A DNA stretch of 64,000 nucleotides from Candidatus Kapaibacterium sp. GTDB taxonomy: Bacteria > Bacteroidota > Ignavibacteria > Kapaibacteriales > UBA2268. The notes under the pieces were generated by a model. It was not told where the DNA came from. It worked only from the letters and a program-made list of their open reading frames with translations, and did no database searches. The stretch spans positions 124,001 to 188,000 of the forward strand of contig CALHGZ010000006.1 of the NCBI GenBank assembly GCA_938031175.1. The letters are read 5' to 3'. A program made the position numbers and the translations under genes. Positions 10,315-18,902 of the stretch are shown one piece after another. Each line of letters starts with the position of its first letter. Position 1 is the stretch's first letter.

Positions 10315-11667
10315 TTATTTTTTTGTTGCTTTAGCAACTTGTTGATCTTTTATACCTATTAAAATCTTTTCAGCAATTTCTTGAGCAACAACTTTTTTGA
10401 TATTATCATCACTTGTCAAGTAATCTGAAATCGCTGTTTCAACTCTTGAGCGAATAATTTCGGCAGTTTGACCAACTAAAGCATTTGCTAACTGGTGAAT
10501 ATCAGCTTGTTGTCCTTTCAAAGTTTCGAGCTGACTTCTATTGGCATCCTCCATTTTCTTTAACATTTTATCCATTCGTTCTTCTTCTTCGGTATAAAAC
10601 ATTGTAACAGCAAGCAATGTTAACATTGTGAATTCCAGAAATATAGCTAATAGTATGAATGAAGGTTTAGTTGCAGGGATAAACTTTAAACCTCGTATAC
10701 CAACCGCTACAATAAGAAAAGCTGCACCAAAGTATGCCATACCAGTTACATTATTTGAGTAGCGTTCGGTAAAGTGGTGGGCCATATATAATCTCAAGCC
10801 TTTGCCAAAAAGTAGATGATTTCTTTGCCATATCAAACCATCTTTAGTATCTTCAATTTCTTTCACTACAAAATCAGAGAAATATTCTTTAATTCGCCCG
10901 TAGAGAATTTCATTTCTAAATCGGACAATATCAGTATTCTCATCAAATAAATCTTCAAAATTATAGTGATGCTTTGATGAGGCCAATTCCTCGGTTTCGG
11001 TCCTGTCCCAAACTGTACGGAAATATTGTTCAACCTCCATATAATCTTTTTCAGCTAATTTATCATCAGGCATAATCAACACTTGAACTATATCGTCGGA
11101 GAAACCTGTCTGTAATCGTATTTTTGTTTTTGTATTTTCAATTTGTTTGTCGAAAAGTACAGCCATTACACCAATATTACTTGGCAAAATCATTGAAATA
11201 AAGGTAACAAGCATAACAGCAAGCACTAAAGCTAATATCCAGAAACCAACCCAAGGCTCTAAAATAATTGGATGCTCACCCATAACAGGAGACTTTGCAT
11301 ACCATTCATTCTTACCTTTGACGTAGCCATGTTCAGCATCATTTCGCTCTTGATAAGTGAAATCAAATATGAATTCCCTATTTATGTATTCTCTTTTAAT
11401 TTCTAAGTTCTTACCTTGTAAATTTGCTTCATTGTCTTTGCTGGTTGAAGCCCAAACAAGACCATTAAATTTAACAAATCCCATTTTTGTCAATTGTTCA
11501 CCAGAAGGACTGAATAAAGGTACAACAAATTGGGCTACTCCCCAAGGTATTAATTGATACATAAAATAAAAGAAAAAGGCAAGCAGAAGCACGATATAAA
11601 CTACTATTTGTGAGGGGCCTAACTTATGCTTCTTTTCTGCTGCTGCGGAATAAATGTTTTGTGTCAT
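10315..11667 (-). CDS. Four-helix membrane protein with C-terminal coiled coil; possible GldL-like motor protein
   Basis: Unassigned 450-residue inner membrane protein. Hydrophobic helices are predicted at about 20-40, 139-162, 308-326 and 335-357. A soluble beta-containing stretch lies between helices 1 and 2, and an acidic cytoplasmic-type domain (about 165-305) lies between helices 2 and 3. The last pair is a tight hairpin joined by GLKFIPATKPS. Helix 4 carries a buried Glu345 (AIFLEF), and a charged coiled coil follows (EEEERMDKMLKKME, about 360-415). This helix hairpin with membrane Glu and trailing coiled coil resembles the architecture of GldL/PorL, the T9SS motor stator, but the N-terminal half has no counterpart there; this is inference. 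The start is ATG with GGGAG upstream. It sits upstream of the PorU-like gene on the same strand, separated by a terminator. It could equally be an unrelated membrane protein. Confidence 0.7.
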   Translation of the reverse strand: MTQNIYSAAAEKKHKLGPSQIVVYIVLLLAFFFYFMYQLIPWGVAQFVVPLFSPSGEQLTKMGFVKFNGLVWASTSKDNEANLQGKNLEIKREYINREFIFDFTYQERNDAEHGYVKGKNEWYAKSPVMGEHPIILEPWVGFWILALVLAVMLVTFISMILPSNIGVMAVLFDKQIENTKTKIRLQTGFSDDIVQVLIMPDDKLAEKDYMEVEQYFRTVWDRTETEELASSKHHYNFEDLFDENTDIVRFRNEILYGRIKEYFSDFVVKEIEDTKDGLIWQRNHLLFGKGLRLYMAHHFTERYSNNVTGMAYFGAAFLIVAVGIRGLKFIPATKPSFILLAIFLEFTMLTLLAVTMFYTEEEERMDKMLKKMEDANRSQLETLKGQQADIHQLANALVGQTAEIIRSRVETAISDYLTSDDNIKKVVAQEIAEKILIGIKDQQVAKATKK

Positions 11668-12096
11668 TTTTTAACCTACTCCCAATATTAATATAATTTA
11701 TTTATTATTTAAAAATGTATTATTTACTAAAGCTTTAATTTAAGAAATATTGATAAGAAAAAAAATAACTTATTATGAATTCATTGAGAGAGGGTTATGC
11801 AATATAATAAATTCTCTATGATGTTTTTGATTTATTTATTTAGATTAATTGTCGTTTCAGCTTAGTATTTATTTTGTATTAATAAAAGGATTTTTTAAAT
11901 TTGTATTTATGAGAAGTAGAACAATAAAAGCAAGCAAACTACTTTACTCTGGTGGCACAATCAGAGGTAATTCATTTATTTCTTGCAAAGCTATTCTTGC
12001 AAATTTAATAATTTGTCTCCTCCTATTTAGCTCAATAGCTTAAATCCGTTTCTATCACTTTTTTTCAGTTTGTTTATTATTTTATGAAGGTGAAAT
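11668..12096. other. 429-bp divergent intergenic region
   Basis: The gap lies between the divergent membrane protein gene (-) and lysine 6-transaminase (+) and must hold promoters for both. It is very AT-rich. The only reading frame in it (11849-12043) has no ribosome site and no recognisable protein. Just before 12097 the sequence GAAGGTGAAAT provides a ribosome site for the transaminase. No RNA gene or clear operator was seen. Confidence 0.5.
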
Positions 12097-13461
12097 ATGT
12101 TTACACTAGTCCATAATAGTTATAAGCCCAAATTTTATGTATCACCAGAAAATGTAAGAAATGAATTATCCAAGCATATCCTAACAGATGGTTTTGAATT
12201 AGTAGCTGATTTATACGAAAGCAATGTTTCCGAATTTGTCGATGCTAGGAACGGCGATAGATATTTAGACTTTTTCACCTGTTTCGCTTCATTACCTTTA
12301 GGAATGAATCATCCTAAAATGAATAATCCCGAATTTATTGAGTATATGGGTAAAATTGCTATAAATAAACCATCTAATTCAGATTTATATTCTGATATCA
12401 TGGCTACATTTGTTAAAACTTTCTTCGAACTTGGGAATACAAGCGATTTCAAATACGCTTTTTTTATATCTGGTGGTGCTCTGGCTGTATGCAATGCTTT
12501 GAAAACAGCATTTGATTGGAAAGTTAGCAAAAACTTCAGGAAAGGGTATAGATTTGAAAAAGGACATATGATTATTCATTTCAAAGATGCATTTCACGGT
12601 CGTGAAGGATATACATTGTCCTTAACAAATACTGATCCAACAAAAACTGATTTTTTCCCTAAATTCCAATGGCCAAGGATTCTAAATCCTTATATCGAAT
12701 TCCCTTTGAATGAATACAATCTTAATAAAGTTATTCAGAAAGAGAAAATAGCTATTCAGGAAATAAAAAAAGCATTTTATAAAAATAAAGATGATATAGC
12801 CGCTATAATAATAGAACCAATTCAAGGCGAAGGTGGTGATAATCATTTCCGGAAAGAATTCTTAAATGAACTCAGAAATCTTGCCGATGAAAACGATTGT
12901 CTATTAATTTTTGATGAAATTCAAACCGGCGTTGGTATAACCGGCAAAATGTGGGCATACCAGCATACCGATATCGTACCAGATATAATTTGCTTCGGTA
13001 AAAAAATGCAAATATGCGGAATTCTTGTCACCGAAAAAATAGATGAAGTACCGAATAATGTTTTCCATACCTCTGGTAGGTTAAATTCAACTTGGGGTGG
13101 AAATATCATCGATATGGCAAGAGCCACAAAATATCTCGAAATAATTGATGAAGACAATCTTGTGGAAAATGCTAAAATTATGGGTGAACTTATCCAAAAT
13201 GAGCTTTTAATGTTACAGCTTGATTATCCTGATTTAATCTCAAATGTCAGAGGGAAAGGTTTATTTTGTGCTTTTGATTTACCAAATAAATTTATGCGTG
13301 ATAATTTTAAAAGACTATGTTACGAAAACAAATTATTAATCCTCGGTTGTGGGTTTAAATCTATAAGATTTAGACCAGCATTGAATATAAACTACGAAAA
13401 TATTGCTAAAGGAATCAAAATTATCAGAAATGTAATAGATGATCTAAGAAAGAAATTATAA
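12097..13461 (+). CDS. lat: L-lysine 6-transaminase
   Basis: Class III PLP-dependent aminotransferase that moves the epsilon-amino group of lysine to 2-oxoglutarate, giving alpha-aminoadipate semialdehyde and glutamate. It is 454 residues, the length of the mycobacterial LAT enzyme. Family-specific stretches are clear: GRLNSTWGGNIIDMAR, EPIQGEGGDNHFR, and the PLP lysine site FGKKMQ at residues 300-305 (Lys302 or Lys303). The acidic EIQTGVG that binds the PLP pyridine ring is present. The start ATG has GAAGGTGAA ahead of it. It is a single gene flanked by a divergent and a convergent gene, so the semialdehyde dehydrogenase that would finish lysine breakdown is not in this window. Some bacteria use this enzyme under stress or in stationary phase; whether that holds here is unknown. 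Confidence 0.9.
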   Translation: MFTLVHNSYKPKFYVSPENVRNELSKHILTDGFELVADLYESNVSEFVDARNGDRYLDFFTCFASLPLGMNHPKMNNPEFIEYMGKIAINKPSNSDLYSDIMATFVKTFFELGNTSDFKYAFFISGGALAVCNALKTAFDWKVSKNFRKGYRFEKGHMIIHFKDAFHGREGYTLSLTNTDPTKTDFFPKFQWPRILNPYIEFPLNEYNLNKVIQKEKIAIQEIKKAFYKNKDDIAAIIIEPIQGEGGDNHFRKEFLNELRNLADENDCLLIFDEIQTGVGITGKMWAYQHTDIVPDIICFGKKMQICGILVTEKIDEVPNNVFHTSGRLNSTWGGNIIDMARATKYLEIIDEDNLVENAKIMGELIQNELLMLQLDYPDLISNVRGKGLFCAFDLPNKFMRDNFKRLCYENKLLILGCGFKSIRFRPALNINYENIAKGIKIIRNVIDDLRKKL

Positions 13462-13479
13462 ACCGGGGTCTATTAATCA

Positions 13480-13504
13480 AAGAGGCTTCGTAATGAAGCC
13501 TCTT
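13480..13504. terminator. Bidirectional terminator between lat and nrnA
   Basis: A 10-bp GC-containing stem (AAGAGGCTTC with its complement) and a 5-base loop GTAAT sit exactly between two convergent stops. The plus side is followed by a T-rich stretch and the minus side by CTTTGATTAA, so it probably serves mainly the plus strand and partly both. Confidence 0.7.
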
Positions 13505-13511
13505 ATATTTT

Positions 13512-14528
13512 CTAATTATTTTGTAAAACTTCATAACAATCTTCAATTACTTTCTTCTTAATATATTCAATTTTTTGATTATAAACTCTTGCCCCGGCAG
13601 CTTCCAAATGCCCACCACCACCGTATTTTACAGCAACATCTCTAACATTGAACCCACTTTTTGCTCGAAATGATATCCTCAATTCATTTCGTTCTATAAT
13701 CTCGGATATTAATACACCAATTTTTGCACCTTTAACTTGAAGTATTTTTTCAGCAAAATTTTCTATATCCTGCTCTTTTGTATTGGTCATTTTGAACATC
13801 TCATTGGTAATACAAATAATAACAAGTTTACCATCATAATAATCCTCTGCTCCGGCATAAGCACTGCCAAGTAATCTCAAAGCATTGATAGGTATTTGAT
13901 TGTAAACAGAATCATAAATAAAAGCGGGATCTGCACCTGCTTCTACAAGTTCTCCTGCAATTGTATGCACTTCTTTGTCTGTTCTTGGAAATCTAAATCC
14001 ACCAGTATCGGTCAAAATCGCAGTATAAAGTGCAGTTGCTGCCTCTTTACTGAATTTATAATGCGGATCACATTTGATAACTTTCCAAATTAACTCACCC
14101 GTCGAACTTGCATCAACATCAATGAGCATTAAATCAGCTTTATACTTGGGATCAATGTGATGATCAATAAGAATTTTAGTAGCTTTTGATGACATAACTG
14201 CTTCGCCGAGTACCTGCATTCGCGAAAGATTGTTCAAATCCAGAATGAAAACAACATCGGCCTCATCAATATTCATTTTATGTTGCTCTGCCTGATAAAT
14301 TTCTATTTTTTCAATACCTTCCAGAAAATGATAGTGATAAGGAGGTTCATCAATTGAATAAATCCTTGCTATCTTACCAGTTTCAAACAAATAATAAAAC
14401 AAAGCTAATTGAGAACCAAGTGAATCACCATCGGAATTAGTATGACTTATTATAACAAATTTATTTGAGGTATGGATTTTCTGCCAAATTTGTTGTATAA
14501 GTAAATTGAGTTCGTTTGTGTTTTCCAT
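13512..14528 (-). CDS. nrnA: DHH-family phosphoesterase, bifunctional oligoribonuclease / pAp phosphatase
   Basis: Cytoplasmic DHH/DHHA1 enzyme that degrades very short RNA oligomers and dephosphorylates 3'-phosphoadenosine 5'-phosphate. The N-terminal metal motif is HTNSDGDSLGS, a Ser variant of the usual DADALGS, the signature LIDHHIDP follows, and the DHHA1 motif GGGGHLEAAGA lies near the C-terminus. Length (338 aa) fits NrnA. The longest frame starts at a TTG (14552), but the internal ATG at 14528 is preceded by AGGAAATTAAAG and gives the usual N-terminal length, so it is preferred. The gene is single, convergent with lat (shared terminator) and divergent from the PASTA gene 64 bases away. 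GdpP-like or RecJ identity is excluded by the lack of extra domains. Confidence 0.88.
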   Translation of the reverse strand: MENTNELNLLIQQIWQKIHTSNKFVIISHTNSDGDSLGSQLALFYYLFETGKIARIYSIDEPPYHYHFLEGIEKIEIYQAEQHKMNIDEADVVFILDLNNLSRMQVLGEAVMSSKATKILIDHHIDPKYKADLMLIDVDASSTGELIWKVIKCDPHYKFSKEAATALYTAILTDTGGFRFPRTDKEVHTIAGELVEAGADPAFIYDSVYNQIPINALRLLGSAYAGAEDYYDGKLVIICITNEMFKMTNTKEQDIENFAEKILQVKGAKIGVLISEIIERNELRISFRAKSGFNVRDVAVKYGGGGHLEAAGARVYNQKIEYIKKKVIEDCYEVLQNN

Positions 14529-14592
14529 CTTTAATTTCCTGATTTGATACAAAAGTTTTAATTTAACTATTTATAGAAAGACAAATTTATTA

Positions 14593-15375
14593 TTGTTTTT
14601 TAAAATACCTATAAAAATTCATTTGAGAAATAACAAGAAAAGCAGAACTAAAAATTATATTCAATACCTTCTCATTACAATAGGTTTTATACTGTTCATT
14701 TTTCTCATAATTTTGGTATTTGACAAACTTATAATGCCATCAATTGTTCAAAGCAAGAAAATAGTAATAATCCCCAAAGTTACAGGTCTTCCAATTGAAG
14801 ACGGTAGCAAAATAATAAAAGAAGCAGGCTTACAATATCAAATAGCAGGAGAACAATTCAGTTATGATTATCCCACAGGTACTATTATAAAGCAAACACC
14901 AGAAGCATTTTCAAAAGTTAAAATCGGAAGACGGATCTATTTAACAATAAGTAAAGGGAGAGAAGTCGCTATTGTTCCTTATTTGATTGGTCAAAATTAC
15001 CAAAAAGCAGTTTTTATGCTAATGGAACGAGGTTTTATCTTGGGTGATACAACTTATGAACATAGCGAATTATATGAAAAAGACACTATAATCGCTCAAA
15101 GTAAAAGAGCTGGCTCCACTGCATTTTATGGGGATACCATTGATCTTGTCATTAGTCTTGGCTCAATCAGCTCAGTTGAGATGCCACAACTTATCGGAAA
15201 ATCTATCGAAGAGGCTGAAGAACTTCTACATACTCATGGTCTTATCATTGGTGCCACTCACTATATCAAAAATGATGGTACCTACCTACCTCACACTGTC
15301 ATTAATCAAACTCCAAAAGCAAATGAAATTGTACGAAAAGGTTCAGAAGTATATCTCATCGTAGTTGGGAAATGA
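14593..15375 (+). CDS. Membrane-anchored protein with three PASTA domains
   Basis: 260-residue protein with a short basic cytoplasmic N-terminus, one membrane helix (about 24-46) and three PASTA repeats outside the membrane (about 57-121, 125-190 and 194-258). Each repeat shows the pattern xVPxLIGxxxxxAxxxLxxxGL followed by VIxQxPxxxxxxxxG. PASTA repeats bind peptidoglycan-like or lipid II-like ligands in penicillin-binding proteins and Ser/Thr kinases, but here there is neither kinase nor transpeptidase domain. The start is a TTG at 14593; no ATG exists upstream before the in-frame stop at 14545, and no clear ribosome site is visible, so the exact start is uncertain. It is a single gene. In related bacteria free-standing PASTA proteins of this layout occur, with unknown role. 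Confidence 0.85.
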   Translation: MFFKIPIKIHLRNNKKSRTKNYIQYLLITIGFILFIFLIILVFDKLIMPSIVQSKKIVIIPKVTGLPIEDGSKIIKEAGLQYQIAGEQFSYDYPTGTIIKQTPEAFSKVKIGRRIYLTISKGREVAIVPYLIGQNYQKAVFMLMERGFILGDTTYEHSELYEKDTIIAQSKRAGSTAFYGDTIDLVISLGSISSVEMPQLIGKSIEEAEELLHTHGLIIGATHYIKNDGTYLPHTVINQTPKANEIVRKGSEVYLIVVGK

Positions 15376-15471
15376 TTAAACTAAATCGATAATTATTGTG
15401 TCTATTGAAAATAAATTGAATTCAAACGTAAAAATATTATAGTTTATTAACAATAAAAGAAAGGAATTCCT

Positions 15472-16446
15472 ATGAAAGCTATAAATCTTCTTATTTTAAA
15501 CACAATTTTACTGATATCCTTGTATTCTCATACAAATGCCTGCCAAAATCATTACACTAAAATTGATCCTGAATCCTGGAAACAAATGAAAATCGAACTC
15601 CAAAATTATTACGAAAATGAAATCATACCTTATATGATCAAATGGAAAAACCAATTGGATAATGCTATGACAAAAGCTGATTTAAACAAGCTCAACGAAT
15701 TACGTTTTCAAGCAAAAGAACTTAAAGAAAATATTAAATTAAATTTTTTCAAAAGAAATAAAACTTTTCCGGGAAAAAATAAAGATTCAGAGATAGAAAA
15801 AGCTAATTGCGAATTTAAAAACCATAGTGAGCAATTTGAAAACATTATAAATCAGGTTAAACCATTAGCTGATAAATACGAAAGTACAATTGTACTTCTG
15901 AAAAACGAAGCAAATGAATTAATTCCAAAATGGCGGGACGACTATAAAAATATCTGGAATAAATATTTTGAAAATCAAAACAATAAAAATGAAGTTAATA
16001 GATGTAATCATCATAAATATTCACATAAAATGCATATTGGTCTTTATTCTGGTCTTGATTTCACCACTAAGCATAAAGCAGTAATGTTTATGCTTTGGAA
16101 TGGACAAGAAAAAAATCAAGAATTTATAACCAATTCTTCATCAATATTGTCTTCAGTTGAAATAAATGACGATAATGACAACTTCAAAAATTATCCAAAT
16201 CCATTTAAAGATAATACCACTATATCATTTTACCTCGAAAAAGAAGACAATATAAAAATCACAATTTTAGATTCACGTGGAAGTCAAATAACCGTTCTTT
16301 ATGAAGGTAAACTTCCTGCTGGTGAACATCAATTCAATTATACCCCAAAAGCAGATAACCTCAGTCAGAGTTCTGCCGGTGTTTATTACTTCCAAATCGA
16401 AGGTGAAAACATAAAACGAACTGGCAAAATGTTACTAGATAAATAA
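15472..16446 (+). CDS. Secreted helical protein with type IX secretion tail
   Basis: 324-residue exported protein of unknown function. A signal peptide (1-23, cut after HTNA) is followed by a Lys/Glu/Asn-rich helical region (about 24-190) that looks like a coiled coil, then a His-rich patch (HHKYSHKMH) and a linker. A T9SS type A tail (about 243-324) begins at NYPNPF, includes LPAGEHQF and SSAGVYYFQI, and ends KMLLDK. The start is ATG with AAAGGAATT upstream. It is expected to be carried across the outer membrane and processed by the PorU-type sortase. It is followed by a strong terminator, so it is transcribed alone. No catalytic motif was recognised; a structural or metal-binding role is possible but unproven. 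Confidence 0.8.
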   Translation: MKAINLLILNTILLISLYSHTNACQNHYTKIDPESWKQMKIELQNYYENEIIPYMIKWKNQLDNAMTKADLNKLNELRFQAKELKENIKLNFFKRNKTFPGKNKDSEIEKANCEFKNHSEQFENIINQVKPLADKYESTIVLLKNEANELIPKWRDDYKNIWNKYFENQNNKNEVNRCNHHKYSHKMHIGLYSGLDFTTKHKAVMFMLWNGQEKNQEFITNSSSILSSVEINDDNDNFKNYPNPFKDNTTISFYLEKEDNIKITILDSRGSQITVLYEGKLPAGEHQFNYTPKADNLSQSSAGVYYFQIEGENIKRTGKMLLDK

Positions 16447-16469
16447 AGATTTTCCAAAATTATACTGAG

Positions 16470-16500
16470 AAAGGGTGATTTAAAATAATCACCCTTTTTT
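16470..16500 (+). terminator. Rho-independent terminator
   Basis: The 11-bp stem AAAGGGTGATT with its perfect complement, a 6-base loop and a run of T follows the stop of the T9SS cargo gene by 23 bases. This is a textbook hairpin-plus-T-tract on the plus strand. Confidence 0.9.
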
Positions 16501-16616
16501 GTACATATAAGGATTTTCTTTTGTTCAAAAACCACAAATCTGTAATAATTTCATATCTTTCAACTTTTTTATTAGCTTTGTATTTTATTTGATTTAATAA
16601 TTTTATTTATGGTGTG

Positions 16617-18677
16617 ATGATGAAAAAAATGTTTTATGCTATTGCTTTTTTTGTTTCACTATTATTTTTTATATCCTGCGCAGAGAAATCAAAAGACGAA
16701 ACGAAAATTGAGGAAATTCGTGAATTTACACAGATGGATTTATTGAATTGTATAAGGATCAGCTCACCACAAGTTTCACCAGATGGTAATTGGGTAATCT
16801 TTCAACAAAGTATACCAATCTTTGAGGAAAATAGACTAAATAGTGAAATTATGGCTATTTCTATCAATGGAGCTAAATTACTTAATTTATCGAATCATAG
16901 CAAATCTGACCATACCCCAGCTTTCTCTCCTGATGGGAAGAAACTTGCTTTTATTTCTAACAGAAATGGCTCACATCAAATATATATAATGGATTTTCCA
17001 AATGGTAAACCACGAAAAATAACAAATATCCCTAATGGTACAGCAAACTTGATTTGGTCACCCGATGGTCAATATTTGCTTTGGACAAGCGATGTAAAAA
17101 TTGACCAATCTCCACTCGAAAAGTATCCTGAACTCAAGAAAGCAAAAGTAAGAATCTATAAAGAACTACCCGTCCGGCACTGGGACGAATGGAATGATGA
17201 ATATTATCAGCATATATTTATAATGCCTGCTAATGGAGGTGAAGTGGTTGATATTATGGAAAATGAAAGATTTGAAGCTCCGATGAAACCATGGGGTGGT
17301 CGTGAACAAATTGATTTCTCCCCCGATGCTTCTGAAATTGCATATACCGCTAAAAAAGTACCTGACTATGCCCTTAGCACAAATTCTGATATTTATATTT
17401 ATAATATTAAAACAAAAGAGACTAAAAATATTACTGAAGGAATGCTCGGTTATGATATGGATCCACTTTATTCGCCAGATGGAAAATGGATCGCTTTCAG
17501 AAGCCAAGAGCGAGCTGGATTTGAATCTGATCGTATTAGACTAATGCTTTACAATAGACAAAACCGGAAAATATCTGAACTATCAAAAGATTTAGATCAA
17601 TGGGTCGAGGAAATGATTTGGGCTCCAGACAGCAAATCCTTATACATTACCATTACGGATTCAGGTACATACCAAATTTACAATATAGACTTGAATGGAA
17701 AATATGAAAAAATTACTAATGGACTGTATAATTTCGGACGAGGCATCACAATTACACCTGATGGTAAAGAACTCATTTATTGTAAACAAAATATGAAAAC
17801 ACCTGTTGAATTATACAAAATAAACTTAAAAAATAAACAGGAAATAGCTCTCACAAATGCAAACACAAAAAATTTTGAAAAATTTAAAGATGTCCAAATT
17901 GAGGAACGCTGGTTCACGGCCATAGACGGGAAGAAAATCCACAGTTGGATAATTTATCCGCCTTCTTTCGATAAGAACAAAAAATATCCTATGCTTACAT
18001 TTTGCCAAGGTGGACCACAAAATATGGTATCCCAAGTATTCCATTATCGATGGAATTTTTACACAATGGCTTCGCACGGTTACATAATAGTAGCACCAAA
18101 TAGGCGTGGTTTACCTGGCTTTGGACAAGAATGGAACGACGCGATTAGTCGTGATTGGGGTGGAAAAGCAATGCAGGATATTCTAAGTGTTACTGATGCA
18201 ATGGCTAATGAACCGTATGTTGATAAAGAACGGCTCGGAGCTATTGGAGCAAGTGCTGGAGGATATGCTGTTTTCTGGCTTGCTGGTAATCATAACAAGC
18301 GTTTTAAAGCTTTTGTAGCTCATACAGGCGTTTATAATTTAGTAAGTATGTATGGCTCAACAGAAGAATTATGGTTTACTAACTGGGAAAATGGTGGACC
18401 ATATTGGGAAACTCAATATGCCGAATACTACAAAAAGCATTCACCACATGAGTATGCGAAAAATTGGGATACTCCGATTATGATTAGTACGGGAGAACTC
18501 GACTTCAGAGTTCCATATACACAAAGTTTAGAAGCATTTACAGTTGCTCAATTAAAAAAATTACCATCAAAATTCATTATTTTCCCAACGCAGGGACACC
18601 TTATTTTGTCGCTGCAAGAGGCTGTTCTCTGGTATAATGAATTTTTTGAGTTCCTGGATCAATATTTAATGAAATAA
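16617..18677 (+). CDS. S9 family prolyl oligopeptidase-like lipoprotein
   Basis: Periplasmic or surface-anchored serine peptidase of the prolyl oligopeptidase family (acylaminoacyl-peptidase or DPP-IV-like). The signal ends in a lipobox (LLFFISC), so the mature protein starts with a lipid-modified Cys. A TolB-like seven-bladed propeller follows, with repeated SPDGK motifs (about residues 40-400). The C-terminal alpha/beta hydrolase has nucleophile Ser546 in GASAGG, Asp629 in GELDFRVP and His661 in TQGH. Length (686 aa) is normal. The start region reads GTG-ATG-ATG; the first ATG (16617) was chosen, but 16614 and 16620 are possible and no clear ribosome site separates them. The gene is single between two terminators. 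It probably trims short peptides for uptake. Confidence 0.9.
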   Translation: MMKKMFYAIAFFVSLLFFISCAEKSKDETKIEEIREFTQMDLLNCIRISSPQVSPDGNWVIFQQSIPIFEENRLNSEIMAISINGAKLLNLSNHSKSDHTPAFSPDGKKLAFISNRNGSHQIYIMDFPNGKPRKITNIPNGTANLIWSPDGQYLLWTSDVKIDQSPLEKYPELKKAKVRIYKELPVRHWDEWNDEYYQHIFIMPANGGEVVDIMENERFEAPMKPWGGREQIDFSPDASEIAYTAKKVPDYALSTNSDIYIYNIKTKETKNITEGMLGYDMDPLYSPDGKWIAFRSQERAGFESDRIRLMLYNRQNRKISELSKDLDQWVEEMIWAPDSKSLYITITDSGTYQIYNIDLNGKYEKITNGLYNFGRGITITPDGKELIYCKQNMKTPVELYKINLKNKQEIALTNANTKNFEKFKDVQIEERWFTAIDGKKIHSWIIYPPSFDKNKKYPMLTFCQGGPQNMVSQVFHYRWNFYTMASHGYIIVAPNRRGLPGFGQEWNDAISRDWGGKAMQDILSVTDAMANEPYVDKERLGAIGASAGGYAVFWLAGNHNKRFKAFVAHTGVYNLVSMYGSTEELWFTNWENGGPYWETQYAEYYKKHSPHEYAKNWDTPIMISTGELDFRVPYTQSLEAFTVAQLKKLPSKFIIFPTQGHLILSLQEAVLWYNEFFEFLDQYLMK

Positions 18678-18698
18678 TTAAATTTTCAACTAATCGAC

Positions 18699-18733
18699 AC
18701 TCCGCAATTTAACTACAAATTGCGGAGTTTTTT
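18699..18733 (+). terminator. Rho-independent terminator
   Basis: The 12-bp perfect stem ACTCCGCAATTT / AAATTGCGGAGT with a 6-base loop and a T6 run lies 22 bases after the S9 peptidase stop. Confidence 0.92.
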
Positions 18734-18902
18734 CTAATAAATTATAAATACAAAAAGCTATTTTACCATTATTTCTACATTGCCAATCAAGGGATTTAAG
18801 GTAAAGTTCAACTGATATGATAATAATTTGATTATATAATTTGCGACAATCATTTTTTTTAATTATTTTTTAAAAATCATCGGTCAACAGCGGAGCTTAA
18901 AG

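Noticed and set aside
11849-12043. 64-codon open frame in the lat upstream region
   Set aside because: No ribosome site, no known motif, and composition like the surrounding AT-rich intergenic DNA.
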